Assembly: GCA_041648735.1 (NCBI GenBank)
Contig: JBAZOO010000005.1
Coordinates: forward strand, 1 to 64,000
Direction: 5' to 3'
Origin: JBAZOO01 sp041648735
GTDB lineage: Bacteria; Verrucomicrobiota; Lentisphaeria; Oligosphaerales; CAITYL01
Length of the DNA stretch: 64,000 nt
Part shown: in pieces, positions 33,285 to 41,075 of the stretch
How positions within the stretch are numbered: the first letter of the stretch is position 1
Layout: every line of letters starts with the position of its first letter
Position numbers and translations under genes: made by a program
Notes under the pieces: model-generated
The model's database searches: none
Seen by the model: the letters and a program-made list of their open reading frames with translations, nothing else
Told to the model about the DNA's origin: nothing

Positions 33285-33452
33285 CAATATCTTGAGGATG
33301 TGGCGGGCCAAGTTCTCGTCGATCTCAGTATGCCGCGGAACCGGTTGCCGCTTGCCCGTTTTCGGATTCACGAATAGATCGTGGCGTCCGCCTGCTCGTA
33401 CGAAGACGCATCCGGCGGCGGTCAATCGCCGTATGAGTTCCTTGCGTTTCAT
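33279..33452 (-). CDS. hicA: HicA family toxin (mRNA interferase)
   Basis: 57 aa, typical HicA size. MKRKELIRRLTAAGCVF, then RAGGRHDLFVNP with the catalytic-type His, and VPRHTEIDENLARHILK at the end follow the family closely. It is a small dsRBD-fold RNase that cleaves mRNA when not bound by HicB. The start overlaps the hicB stop by 4 bases (ATGA). The antitoxin-first gene order is the less common one but is known. Together they form an integron cassette; toxin-antitoxin cassettes are thought to stabilise arrays. Confidence 0.88.
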   Translation of the reverse strand: MKRKELIRRLTAAGCVFVRAGGRHDLFVNPKTGKRQPVPRHTEIDENLARHILKILT

Positions 33453-33646
33453 ACGGCCAACACGATCTCTCTGGTCTTGTGTTCAGTCGGAACATTATCA
33501 AGGATCATCAACCGGAAAGCGTCCAGCATGTTCTCTTCGAGTTCTTCGATGGTCTCGCCTTGGGTCATAATCTCCGGGTGGTCAACCAGTTTGCCGACCC
33601 AGAACTTCTCCCCCTTCCAGTAGATCATCTTCAACTTTGTCTTCAT
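33449..33646 (-). CDS. hicB: HicB family antitoxin (short form)
   Basis: 65 aa. Family core: MIYWKGEKFWVGKLVDHPEIMTQGETIEELEENMLDAFRLM, the degenerate RNase H-like fold of HicB. It is short and lacks the C-terminal HTH or RHH DNA-binding domain found in larger HicB proteins, so autoregulation by this protein alone is doubtful. GGAG lies about 10 bases before the ATG. It is the first gene of the hicBA cassette between attC sites. Confidence 0.87.
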   Translation of the reverse strand: MKTKLKMIYWKGEKFWVGKLVDHPEIMTQGETIEELEENMLDAFRLMILDNVPTEHKTREIVLAV

Positions 33647-33681
33647 CAGTCAACTCCTTTATCTTTGATCATCCTCATGCG

Positions 33682-33746
33682 ACATAACGTCTGCACTCAT
33701 GGTTTTGGCGCGCTAGCGACAAATACCATGCAGTGCTTGGTTCGCA
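33682..33746 (-). repeat. attC recombination site (after the small membrane protein)
   Basis: 65 bp. On the minus strand R'' is TGCGAAC and R' is GTTATGT. The arms read GCACT(G)CATGGT(A)TTT against AAAACCATGAGTGC, with an unpaired G at the same relative place as in the other two sites, plus a short loop hairpin (TCGCTAGCGCG). R'' matches the complement of GTTAGCA at 34078-34084 with one change, marking the 5' end of this cassette. Confidence 0.8.
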
Positions 33747-33752
33747 TTTCCT

Positions 33753-34070
33753 TCAGTTGTAGCAACTGTAAACCATTATGACGACAAACAAAACGCCAGC
33801 GAGAAAGGGGATTGCACACACAATGCGTTTCAGCCATGAACCGGCGATTAGGACTGGAATTGACATGGCGGCAATGCCCAGCAGGCAGGCACACAGTGCA
33901 ATGCCGACGGCCCTGTTGACCGCTGGTGACGGTGGTCCGGGGACAACACCGATGATGGGCACTGTTCCTGAGTACCCACTCATGATGTGGCCATATACCA
34001 AAAGGATGGCTGCACCGAGGAGTGCCCAAGCCACTGAGACTTTTACCCAAGATGGATTCTTGATATTCAT
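33753..34070 (-). CDS. Small membrane protein of unknown function (cassette gene)
   Basis: 105 aa with three predicted membrane helices (~9-28, ~52-75, ~82-102) joined by a Pro/Gly-rich loop. No family recognised. It lies exactly between a cassette-start core (34078-34084) and an attC site (33682-33746), as cassette genes do, and shares the lower GC of the array. The ribosome site is weak (GATGAG directly before the ATG). It may be translated from the cassette's own leader. Confidence 0.6.
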   Translation of the reverse strand: MNIKNPSWVKVSVAWALLGAAILLVYGHIMSGYSGTVPIIGVVPGPPSPAVNRAVGIALCACLLGIAAMSIPVLIAGSWLKRIVCAIPFLAGVLFVVIMVYSCYN

Positions 34071-34077
34071 CTCATCA

Positions 34078-34084
34078 TGCTAAC
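34078..34084 (-). other. Cassette 5' boundary core GTTAGCA (possible attI side)
   Basis: On the minus strand GTTAGCA precedes the first cassette gene. A second GTTRRRY-type core, GTTGAAT (34090-34096), lies just upstream. No attC-like hairpin is visible on the far side, so this may be the attI end or a broken edge. No integrase gene is seen in the window. Confidence 0.5.
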
Positions 34085-34465
34085 TTATTATTCAACGGTT
34101 TTTCCGGGTTTGCCGGCCGAATCGGACGGGGCGGCGGTTCCCGCCGCGGCGGGCCAGCAGAAGGCACTGTATCTGCCGCCCGGGGGAAAGCAAGCCTCCG
34201 GTTCCGCCGAAGCACTTCGCGCGCCCGGCCCCGCCACCGGGCAGGCCAACCCATTTTCATTTGTGCATGAAACCAACGGGTTGCGGCAGGAATGCCGTTG
34301 CCGTTGGTTTCTTCGTTTCCCCCATTTGGCCTTTCACCTTGGCTTGGCCTGGGGCATTTTCGCCGATCCACTCGGAACCTGCCATTCCGGACTCCGACTC
34401 CGTGGATTCCGTGTGCTCCGGGCGAACGAAGGGGGCTTGGGTTTCACGGGGAGAGGCGCCGGCAC
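34085..34465. other. Region without a recognised gene
   Basis: GC-rich stretch between the array and the ssb promoter. It is open on the plus strand from 34077 (a peptide beginning MLTYYSTVFPGL), but no family or ribosome site supports it. It holds the hairpin at 34269-34311. It may contain eroded integron or gene-end sequence. Confidence 0.4.
34269..34311. repeat. Inverted repeat, 11-bp perfect stem
   Basis: GAAACCAACGG at 34269-34279 pairs with CCGTTGGTTTC at 34301-34311. An inner GGCA/TGCC stem extends it. TTCG and TTTCCCC follow. It may be a terminator or a structured RNA. Confidence 0.5.
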
Positions 34466-34493
34466 TTGCCTGTCCTGAAATATATGCTATTAT
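34466..34493 (+). promoter_or_regulatory. Candidate ssb promoter
   Basis: TTGCCT (34466-34471), a 16-bp spacer and TATTAT (34488-34493), in a locally AT-rich patch 75 bp before the ssb start codon. Confidence 0.55.
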
Positions 34494-34567
34494 TAATTGG
34501 CATCCATCAAGGGTGCGGCCGCCCGCGCGGCGGCCAGCCATGCTCCCAGCCAGGAAAGGGCACCGCC

Positions 34568-35029
34568 ATGAACGATCTGAACAAGGTCCTGATCACCGGC
34601 AACCTGGTGTGCGACCCCGAGTGCAAGCAACTGCCAGCCGGCAGCCGGGCCTGCGAACTCCGCATCGGCGTCAACCGCCAGTTCAACGACCGGGAAGGAA
34701 CGGCCAAGACGGAAGCCTGCTTCGTCAACATTGACCTGTTCGGCGCCGTGGCCGAAATCGCCGGCAACTCCCTGCGGCGCGGTTCCGCCGTGTTCATCGA
34801 GGGGCGGCTCAAGCTCGACCAATGGGAGGACAAGCAAAGCGGCAAGCGCCTGAGCCGCCTCCGGATCATTGGCGAGCAGGTGCGTTGCCTCCAGCCGGTG
34901 GCTGCCGGCCGCGCCGCCGCCCCGAAACCCTTGGCGGCGGCGCCTTCCCCAGCGGCATCCCGGCCTGACCAAAGAAAAGCGGACTCCGCGGCCCTGGGGG
35001 GGCGGAGTCCGCTGGGGAAACGAGCCTAG
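34568..35029 (+). CDS. ssb: Single-stranded DNA-binding protein with atypical C-terminus
   Basis: 153 aa. The OB fold is clear (LNKVLITGNLVCDPECKQL; ACELRIGVNRQF; FVNIDLFGAVAEIAGNSLRRGSAVFIEGRLKLDQWEDK). The last ~30 residues lack the acidic DDIPF-type tip that SSB uses to bind partner proteins. They are encoded by the 99-bp repeat and end in a basic GGRSPLGKRA. It may be a paralogue or an SSB whose end was replaced when the repeat arrived. AGGAAAG precedes the ATG. Confidence 0.88.
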   Translation: MNDLNKVLITGNLVCDPECKQLPAGSRACELRIGVNRQFNDREGTAKTEACFVNIDLFGAVAEIAGNSLRRGSAVFIEGRLKLDQWEDKQSGKRLSRLRIIGEQVRCLQPVAAGRAAAPKPLAAAPSPAASRPDQRKADSAALGGRSPLGKRA

Positions 35030-35060
35030 CAGTTGCCGCCGGCCGCCACGGGCGCGGTGG
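34962..35060. repeat. 99-bp direct repeat, copy 2
   Basis: Near-identical to 30324-30422. Here the hairpin is perfect: GCGGACTCCGC pairs with GCGGAGTCCGC across a GGCCCTGGGGG loop. It overlaps the 3' end of ssb and sits between convergent genes, as does copy 1. Confidence 0.85.
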
Positions 35061-35075
35061 CGGCCGGTTCCGGGT

Positions 35076-36077
35076 TCACTGCTTCAGCGCTTCCTCGATG
35101 GCGACGGCGACGGCGACGGTGGCGCCGACCATCGGGTTGTTGCCCATGCCGATCAGCCCCATCATTTCGACGTGGGCCGGCACCGAGGAGGAGCCGGCGA
35201 ACTGGGCGTCGGAATGCATCCGCCCCATGGTGTCGGTCATGCCGTAGGAGGCGGGGCCGGCGGCCATGTTGTCCGGGTGGAGGGTGCGGCCGGTGCCGCC
35301 GCCGGAGGCGACGGAGAAGTAGCGGCGGCCCTTCTCGACGCATTCCTTCTTGTAGGTGCCGGCGACCGGGTGCTGGAAGCGGGTCGGATTGGTGGAGTTG
35401 CCGGTGATCGAGACGTCCACCCCTTCCTTCCACATGATCGCCACCCCCTCGCGCACGTCGTCGGCGCCATAGACGCGGACCTTGGCCTTGTCGCCCGTGG
35501 AGAAGGGCTTCTCGGCGACGATGGCGAGTTCGCCGGTGGCGTAGTTGAACTGGGTCTTGACGTAGGTGAAGCCGTTGATGCGGCTGATGATGTAGGCGGC
35601 GTCCTTGCCCAGGCCGTTGAGGATGACGCGGAGCGGCTGCTGGCGCACCTTGTTGGCGGACTTGGCGATGCCGATGGCGCCCTCGGCGGCGGCGAAGGAC
35701 TCGTGGCCGGCGAGGAAGCAGAAGCACTGGGTCTGCTCGCGCAGCAGCATGGCGGCGAGGTTGCCGTGGCCGATGCCGACCTTGCGGTCGTCGGCGACGG
35801 AGCCGGGGATGCAGAAGGCCTGGAGCCCTTCGCCGATCGCCTCGGCGGCGGCGGCGGCCTTGGTGCAGCCCTTCTTCAGGGCGATGGCGGCGCCGACCAC
35901 GTAGGCCCAGCCGGCGTTCTCGAAGGCGATGGACTGGATGTCCTTGGTGATCTTGCAGGGGTCAATGCCCTTGCCCTTGCAGATCGCCTCGGCTTCCTCG
36001 ATGGAGCCGATGCCGTGCTTCTTCAGCGCCGCGAGGATCTGCGGCAGGCGGCGGTCGTAGGATTCAAAGAGAGCCAT
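35076..36077 (-). CDS. GGGtGRT family protein
   Basis: 333 aa. It contains the naming motif SGGGTGRTLHPDN near residue 267, plus GIGHGNLAAMLLREQTQCFCFLAGHE and GMGNNPMVGATVAVAVAIEEAL. The family's function is not established. It is regularly found next to an IscU/NifU-like scaffold, as here (27 bases downstream of that gene), so a role in Fe-S or metal chemistry is inferred. Conserved Cys in QCFCF and ICKG...DPCK could be ligands. Confidence 0.85.
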   Translation of the reverse strand: MALFESYDRRLPQILAALKKHGIGSIEEAEAICKGKGIDPCKITKDIQSIAFENAGWAYVVGAAIALKKGCTKAAAAAEAIGEGLQAFCIPGSVADDRKVGIGHGNLAAMLLREQTQCFCFLAGHESFAAAEGAIGIAKSANKVRQQPLRVILNGLGKDAAYIISRINGFTYVKTQFNYATGELAIVAEKPFSTGDKAKVRVYGADDVREGVAIMWKEGVDVSITGNSTNPTRFQHPVAGTYKKECVEKGRRYFSVASGGGTGRTLHPDNMAAGPASYGMTDTMGRMHSDAQFAGSSSVPAHVEMMGLIGMGNNPMVGATVAVAVAIEEALKQ

Positions 36078-36104
36078 GATGGGAAACTCCTTCCGTGGGA
36101 TGGG

Positions 36105-36797
36105 TCATTCGTGGCGCGGATCAATGGTCTTGGCGGCGTCGGCGAAGCGGCCGTAGGTGCCGGTGGCCTTCTTCAGCGCCTCGGCGGCGGCGGTGCCCTT
36201 CTTGATCAGGTCAAGCATGGCGCCCAGGCGGATGAACTCATAGCCGATGATCTCGCCGTCCGCGTCGAGGGCGAGCCGGGTGACGTAGCCTTCGGCCATC
36301 TCCAGGTAGCGCGGCCCCTTGGCCTGGGTGCCGTACATGGTGCCGACCTGGGAGCGGAGCCCCTTGCCGAGGTCTTCAAGGCCGGCGCCGATGGGCAGGC
36401 CGCCCTCGGAGAAGGCCGACTGGGTGCGGCCATAGGCGATCTGGAGGAACAGCTCGCGCATGGCGGTGTTGATGGCGTCGCACACCAGGTCGGTGTTCAG
36501 CGCTTCCAGGAGGGTCTTGCCGGGGAGGATTTCCGCGGCCATGGCGGCGGAATGGGTCATGCCGGAGCAGCCGATGGTCTCGACCAGGCATTCCGCGATG
36601 ACGCCGGCCTTGACGTTGAGGGTGAGCTTGCAGGCGCCCTGCTGCGGGGCGCACCAGCCGACGCCGTGGGTCAGGCCGGAGATGTCCTTGATTTCCTTGG
36701 CCTGCACCCACTTGCCTTCCTCGGGGATGGGGGCCGGGCCGTGGTCGCAGCCCTTCTTGACGCAGCACATCTGCTGGACTTCGTGCGAGTAGATCAT
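36105..36797 (-). CDS. IscU/NifU-like iron-sulfur scaffold protein (GGGtGRT partner)
   Basis: 230 aa. The core resembles the NifU/IscU N-terminal fold: AECLVETIGCSGMTHSAAMAAEILPGKTLLEAL and a Cys in LVCDAINTAMRE. It has an N-terminal Cys-rich start (QMCCVKKGCDHG) and a longer C-terminus than IscU, both typical of the GGGtGRT-associated subfamily. The start at 36797 gives this Cys-rich N-terminus. It is transcribed with the GGGtGRT gene. Confidence 0.8.
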   Translation of the reverse strand: MIYSHEVQQMCCVKKGCDHGPAPIPEEGKWVQAKEIKDISGLTHGVGWCAPQQGACKLTLNVKAGVIAECLVETIGCSGMTHSAAMAAEILPGKTLLEALNTDLVCDAINTAMRELFLQIAYGRTQSAFSEGGLPIGAGLEDLGKGLRSQVGTMYGTQAKGPRYLEMAEGYVTRLALDADGEIIGYEFIRLGAMLDLIKKGTAAAEALKKATGTYGRFADAAKTIDPRHE

Positions 36798-36861
36798 GTC
36801 GTGTCGCGGTTCCTGTGTTGGGGACTCGGGGGGCGGTTTTGCCCGGGGCGGGAAGCTGGCT

Positions 36862-36890
36862 ACTATAAAAGTGGGGGCTGGAAACGCCAC
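36862..36890 (-). promoter_or_regulatory. Promoter of the scaffold/GGGtGRT pair
   Basis: On the minus strand, GTGGCG, 17 bp and TATAGT (36862-36867), about 65 bp upstream of the start; it resembles the rpmH promoter (TTGGCG / TATAGT). Confidence 0.5.
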
Positions 36891-36938
36891 TTGGGGGGAG
36901 GGGGGCGCCATTCCTTTCCGTTCGGGCCGGCGGCGGGC

Positions 36939-36944
36939 TATACT
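36939..36944 (+). promoter_or_regulatory. -10 element of the YqfO-like gene
   Basis: TATACT lies 31 bp upstream of the start codon, with a weak TTCCGT -35 candidate 17 bp before it. It is divergent from the scaffold gene promoter. Confidence 0.45.
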
Positions 36945-36974
36945 ACGGCATGGCCGCAATCCCGGAGGTGTACG

Positions 36975-37298
36975 ATGGCGGAGCGCTACCACCAAATGGT
37001 CGTGTATGTGCCGGCAACCCATGTCGAGGAAGTGAAGGCGGCGCTGTTCGGGGGCGGCGCGGGGCGGCTAGGGAACTACGAATGCTGCTGCTGGCAGACC
37101 GTTGGCACCGGCCAGTTCCGGCCGTTGGCGGGGAGCAGCCCGGCGATTGGGTGCCAAGGGATTGTCGAGTCGGTGGCGGAGGTCAAGCTGGAGGTTATTT
37201 GCCCGGAAGCCGCCCTGCCGGCCGTGATCGCCGGCTTGCGCCAGGCCCATCCCTACGAAACCCCGGCCTTCATGCATTGGCCGGTCTCCCTGGACTGA
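36975..37298 (+). CDS. YqfO/NIF3 middle-domain-like protein
   Basis: 107 aa. It corresponds to the CutA-like ferredoxin-fold domain inserted in YqfO-type NIF3 proteins: YHQMVVYVPATHVEEVKAALFGGGAGRLGNYECCCWQTVGTGQFRPLAGSSPAIG ... RQAHPYETPAF. It stands alone without the flanking NIF3 metal-binding halves. GGAGGTG lies 5 bases before the ATG, which fixes the start. Function unknown; metal binding is often assumed. Confidence 0.85.
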   Translation: MAERYHQMVVYVPATHVEEVKAALFGGGAGRLGNYECCCWQTVGTGQFRPLAGSSPAIGCQGIVESVAEVKLEVICPEAALPAVIAGLRQAHPYETPAFMHWPVSLD

Positions 37299-37460
37299 CC
37301 GCCCGGCGGCGGCCACCGCGCCGCGCCGAAACTTTTTCGGGCGGTTATAGTCCTATCCAGTGTAGGCATGATGAACGGCGATCAGAGGCCCGTCGGGACA
37401 CGCGGCCGGCGCATGGGGCGGTGGCCGCGGAAGGGCCGGAAGCGAACCGGAGGTGAGACT

Positions 37461-37808
37461 ATGCTGGACCTGCTGAAGAAAGGCATCTACATCGGCCTTG
37501 GCCTGGCGAGCATGACCAAGGAGAAGGCCGACGCGCTGGCCAAGGAGGTTACGGAAAAGGCCAAGCTGACCGAGGAGGAGGGGCGCAAGTTCGCCAGCGC
37601 GCTGGAGGAGGAGTCGAAGAAGGCGCAGGATCAGTTGCGCACGACCGTCGAGGCGCTGGTCGAGAAGGCGGTGAAGGTTTGCCCCGGCTGCAAGCTGGTC
37701 AAAGGGCTGGAGCGGCGGCTGGCCGCGCTCGAAGCCAAGTGCGGCGGCGCGCCCGCCGGCGAGGCGGAGCCGCCCTGCGACGAGCCCGGCTGTTCCTGCA
37801 ATTCGTGA
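37461..37808 (+). CDS. Phasin/PhaF-like coiled-coil protein
   Basis: 115 aa. It starts MLDLLKKGIYIGLGLASMTKEKADALAKEVTEKAKL, the pattern of PHA granule-associated PhaF/PhaI-type proteins, followed by a helical coiled coil. It ends in a Cys-rich tail with CPGCK and a CDEPGCSC terminus, which is unusual and may bind metal. The start follows GGAGGTGAG. No PHA synthase is in the window, so a granule role is not supported by context. Confidence 0.7.
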   Translation: MLDLLKKGIYIGLGLASMTKEKADALAKEVTEKAKLTEEEGRKFASALEEESKKAQDQLRTTVEALVEKAVKVCPGCKLVKGLERRLAALEAKCGGAPAGEAEPPCDEPGCSCNS

Positions 37809-37832
37809 ACGGCGGCCCGGCCCGAGCGACTG

Positions 37833-39116
37833 ATGAGCGAGCCTTTTTCGCCCGGGGATGAAGCGCGGTTCTTCGCGTTGTTCACCCCTTATTTCGACCT
37901 GGAAAAGCAGACGGCGCAGGCCCACACCGCCCAGCATTATTCGCTGGAGCGGATGGCCGAATTGGCCCGGCTGGCCGGGAACCCGGAGCGCGCCCTGCGG
38001 ATCGTCCACGTGGCGGGGACGAAGGGGAAGGGCTCCACCTGCTTTTTCCTGGATGCGCTGCTGCGGGCGGCGGGGCGGAGCTGCGGCGTCTTCACCAGCC
38101 CGCATCTGCTGAGCGTGCGGGAACGCTTCCAGGCGCATGGCCGGCCGGTGGCGTACGGGCCGCTGCTGGCCGCCGCGGGGCGGCTGGTGGCGGCGATCCG
38201 CGCCGCCGGCCTGACGCCGACCCTGTTCGAGATCATGACCGTGCTGGCGCTGCAACTGGTGCGGGAGGCCCGTTGCGAGTGGTGCGTCTTCGAGGCCGGC
38301 ATTGGCGGCTTGCTGGATTCGACCAACTATGTGCCGCGGCCGGAATGCTGCGTGATCACGGCCATCAGCTTCGACCACACCCAGCTTTTGGGGGACACGA
38401 TCGCGGCGATCGCGGCGCAGAAGGCCGGCATCCTCAAGCCAGGGGTTCCCGCCGTGCTTGGGCGCCAACCCTATCCGGAGGCGGAGACGGTGGTCGCGGA
38501 AGCGGCGCGCCGCCTGGGCTGCGGACTCCGCACGGCCGACCAGGAACGCCCCTTGGACGCCTGGCCGGCGGTGCTGGCCCTGCCGGATTTCCTCCAGGAG
38601 AATTTCCGCACGGCGCTGGCCGTGCTCGACGTGCTGGGGATCCGGGCCGAGCCGGCCCGGTTCGAGCTGCCGCCGCTGCCGGGGCGGTTCCAACTGCTGC
38701 GCCGCACGCCGCCGGTGGTGATTGACGCCGCGCACAATGCGGACTCCGCACGGCGGTTGGCCGCGGCGCTGGCGGCGGCCTTCCCCGGCGTCCGTTTCAC
38801 GGTTGTGCTCGGGGTCGTCCAGGGCAAGGATGTGGCGGGGATTTTCCGGGAATTGCAACCGGTGGCCGCGGAGTTCGTGCTGACGCATCCGCGCAATCCC
38901 GGCAAGGGTTCCGAGCTGCCGGCGCTGCAACGGTTGGCGGCGGCCGCCGGGAGCCCGCACCGGACGCTGCCGGAACTGGTTCGGGCGGAGCAGCTACCCG
39001 GCGGGGCGGCGCTGCTCTTCACCGGCTCCTTCTTCACCGCGCTCATCGGCGCCGAGCTGTTCGGGGCGGCGGCCCCGGCGACAGCGATGGTGGCAAAAGT
39101 CCGGCCGGCGGGTTAG
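37833..39116 (+). CDS. folC: Folylpolyglutamate / dihydrofolate synthase
   Basis: 427 aa Mur-ligase family member. It adds glutamate to folates. The P-loop is VAGTKGKGST; also seen are the FTSPHLLSVRERF, FEAGIGGLLDSTN, SFDHTQLLGDTIAAIAAQKAGI (with the carbamylated-Lys region) and VIDAAHNADSARRL blocks. It lies 24 bases after the phasin-like gene. It carries two perfect copies of the iterated palindrome (38520, 38738), which encode CGLR and ADSA in different frames. Confidence 0.94.
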   Translation: MSEPFSPGDEARFFALFTPYFDLEKQTAQAHTAQHYSLERMAELARLAGNPERALRIVHVAGTKGKGSTCFFLDALLRAAGRSCGVFTSPHLLSVRERFQAHGRPVAYGPLLAAAGRLVAAIRAAGLTPTLFEIMTVLALQLVREARCEWCVFEAGIGGLLDSTNYVPRPECCVITAISFDHTQLLGDTIAAIAAQKAGILKPGVPAVLGRQPYPEAETVVAEAARRLGCGLRTADQERPLDAWPAVLALPDFLQENFRTALAVLDVLGIRAEPARFELPPLPGRFQLLRRTPPVVIDAAHNADSARRLAAALAAAFPGVRFTVVLGVVQGKDVAGIFRELQPVAAEFVLTHPRNPGKGSELPALQRLAAAAGSPHRTLPELVRAEQLPGGAALLFTGSFFTALIGAELFGAAAPATAMVAKVRPAG

Positions 39117-39145
39117 AATGTGGGTGCAGCGGCTGGCGGCGGGTT

Positions 39146-39171
39146 GCCTGCCGGCGGCGTTGGCGGCAGGC
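39146..39171. repeat. Short inverted repeat after folC
   Basis: GCCTGCCG pairs with CGGCAGGC across a 10-base loop. There is no T run, so it is not a clear terminator. Confidence 0.35.
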
Positions 39172-39196
39172 GAAGAATGACGCAAGGAGGTGGCAA

Positions 39197-39619
39197 ATGG
39201 TTGCGAAGCGCAGGATTGGGAATGGCCACTGGCTGGCATTGGTGATGGCCTTGGCAGGCGGGCTGCTGGCGGCGCCGGGGTGCGTGCTCTTCGTGGCGGG
39301 GGCCGCCGCCGGCGCGGGCGCCGCCGGGGTGGCTTACGTCAAGGGGGAGATGCGGGGCCGGATGGAGGCCGAGCCGCGGGGGGTCGAGAAGGCCGCCGTG
39401 AAGGCGTTCGAAGTCCTGGAGATCCGCAAGATTTCGGCGGGCGCCTCCGCCCTGGATGCGGAGGTGGTTGGGCGGACGGCGACCGACAAGAAGGTCACAG
39501 TCACGGCCAAGGCGGCGGGGAAGGCGGAGAGCGACGTGGCGATCCGGGTTGGCGTCTTTGGGGATGAAGCGCTGAGCCGCCGGATTTACGATGAGATCAA
39601 GGCGCAGCTTCACCACTAA
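39197..39619 (+). CDS. DUF3568-like lipoprotein
   Basis: 140 aa. The N-terminal helix ends in a lipobox LLAAPGC, so it should be lipid-anchored. A Gly/Ala-rich segment (VAGAAAGAGAAGVAYVKGE) leads into a small domain with EAEPRGVEKAAVKAFEVLEI and VAIRVGVFGDEALSRRIYDEIKAQL, which matches the DUF3568 pattern. AAGGAGG precedes the ATG ideally. Function unknown. Confidence 0.85.
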   Translation: MVAKRRIGNGHWLALVMALAGGLLAAPGCVLFVAGAAAGAGAAGVAYVKGEMRGRMEAEPRGVEKAAVKAFEVLEIRKISAGASALDAEVVGRTATDKKVTVTAKAAGKAESDVAIRVGVFGDEALSRRIYDEIKAQLHH

Positions 39620-39861
39620 GTCACGAAGGGCACGCAGTCCGAACGACGGTGATCTTCCCCTGCCATGGATCGCCCGGATGAGGGGCGTCCCTCTCCAGCG
39701 CTTTGTTGGCTTCTGCCTTCCTCGTCCTCGTTCTCGTAACCGCTGTCCGTGTCTGTCGGGTGCCGGGCCAACAAGGTCGGCGCCGGCCCGGCCGGGGGGG
39801 TGGCAACGGGATTTTTGCCCATGCCGAAACACCGGCAGGAATGGCTGGGCCACGCTCTGGG

Positions 39862-40962
39862 TCAGCGTTGGACGCGGGCGGAGCCGCCCTTGGCGAGGGC
39901 TTCGACTTCCTTGAGGGTGGCCATGGTGGTGTCGCCGGGGGTGGTCATGGCCAGGGCGCCGTGGGCGGCGCCGTATTCGACGGCCTGCTGGGGGCCGAGG
40001 CCGGCGAGGAAGCCGTAGATGAGGCCGGAGGCGAAGGAGTCGCCGCCGCCGACGCGGTCGAAGATTTCGAGGCCCGGGCGGCGGGTCGCCTCATGGAACT
40101 GGCCGTCGTGGTAGAGGATGGCGCCCCAGTCGTTGCTGGTGGCGCTGCGGACTTCGCGCAGGGTGGTGGCGACGGCCTTGAAGTTGGGGTAGGCGGCGAC
40201 GGCCTGGCGGATCATCTGCTGGAAGTTGGCGGGGTCGAGGCCGGTGCAATGTTCGCCGAGGCCTTCGACCTGGAATCCGAGGGCGGCGGTGAAGTCCTCC
40301 TCGTTGCCGATCATGACATCCACCAGCTTGGCGATGCGGCGGTTGACCGCCATGGCGCGCGGGGTGCCGCCGATGGCCTTCCAGAGACTGGGGCGGTAGT
40401 TGAGGTCGTAGCTGACGATGGTGCCGTTGGCCTTGGCGCATTCCATGGCCTCGATGGCGACGTCGGGGGTGTGTTCGCCGAGGGCGGCGAAGATGCCGCC
40501 GCAGTGGAACCAGCGGGCGCCTTCGTCCTTGAAGATCCGGTTCCAGGCGATGTCTCCCGGCTTGAGCTGGCTGACGGCGGTGTGGCCGCGGTCGGAGCAG
40601 CCGACGGCGCCGCGGACGCCGAAGCCGCGTTCGGTGAAGTTGAGGCCGACGCGGACGTTGCGGCCGATGCCGTCGTAGGGCACCCATTTGACGTGGGACA
40701 TGTCCACGCCGCCTTGGAGGATGAGGTCCTCCAGGAGGCGGCCGACGGGGTTGTCGGCGATGGCGGTGACGACGGCGGTGCGGAGGCCGAAGCAGCGGCG
40801 GAGGCCGCGGGCGACGTTGTATTCGCCGCCGCCTTCCCAGGCCTGGAAGGTGCGGGCGGTGTGGATGCGGCCGTCGCCGGGGTCGAGGCGGAGCATGACT
40901 TCGCCGAGGGAGACTTGGTCCCAGCGGCAATCAGCGGCGGGCCTGAGGGGGAGCTGGTGCAT
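39862..40962 (-). CDS. kdgK: 2-keto-3-deoxygluconate kinase (PfkB family)
   Basis: 366 aa. PfkB/ribokinase fold with an N-terminal GGGEYNVARGL and the C-terminal catalytic signature DRVGGGDSFASGLIYG (catalytic Asp in GGGDS). The substrate is assigned from context: it follows tagaturonate reductase and altronate dehydratase, whose product is 2-keto-3-deoxygluconate. Other sugar kinases of the family cannot be excluded from sequence alone. No KDPG aldolase gene is seen in the window. Confidence 0.85.
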   Translation of the reverse strand: MHQLPLRPAADCRWDQVSLGEVMLRLDPGDGRIHTARTFQAWEGGGEYNVARGLRRCFGLRTAVVTAIADNPVGRLLEDLILQGGVDMSHVKWVPYDGIGRNVRVGLNFTERGFGVRGAVGCSDRGHTAVSQLKPGDIAWNRIFKDEGARWFHCGGIFAALGEHTPDVAIEAMECAKANGTIVSYDLNYRPSLWKAIGGTPRAMAVNRRIAKLVDVMIGNEEDFTAALGFQVEGLGEHCTGLDPANFQQMIRQAVAAYPNFKAVATTLREVRSATSNDWGAILYHDGQFHEATRRPGLEIFDRVGGGDSFASGLIYGFLAGLGPQQAVEYGAAHGALAMTTPGDTTMATLKEVEALAKGGSARVQR

Positions 40963-41075
40963 CGTGGGGGTGTCCTGGGTGGTGTCGTGGGGGTGCGGAA
41001 GGCCGCTGGCGCGCCGGCTTGGCCGCGGTGGTGGCGGGCGGGCGGCGACAGCGGCTGGTGGGGGGCGGGCGCGGC

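Noticed and set aside
39620..39861. Short open frames on both strands between the lipoprotein gene and kdgK
   Set aside because: No ribosome site, family match or coding-type composition; it looks like plain intergenic sequence.
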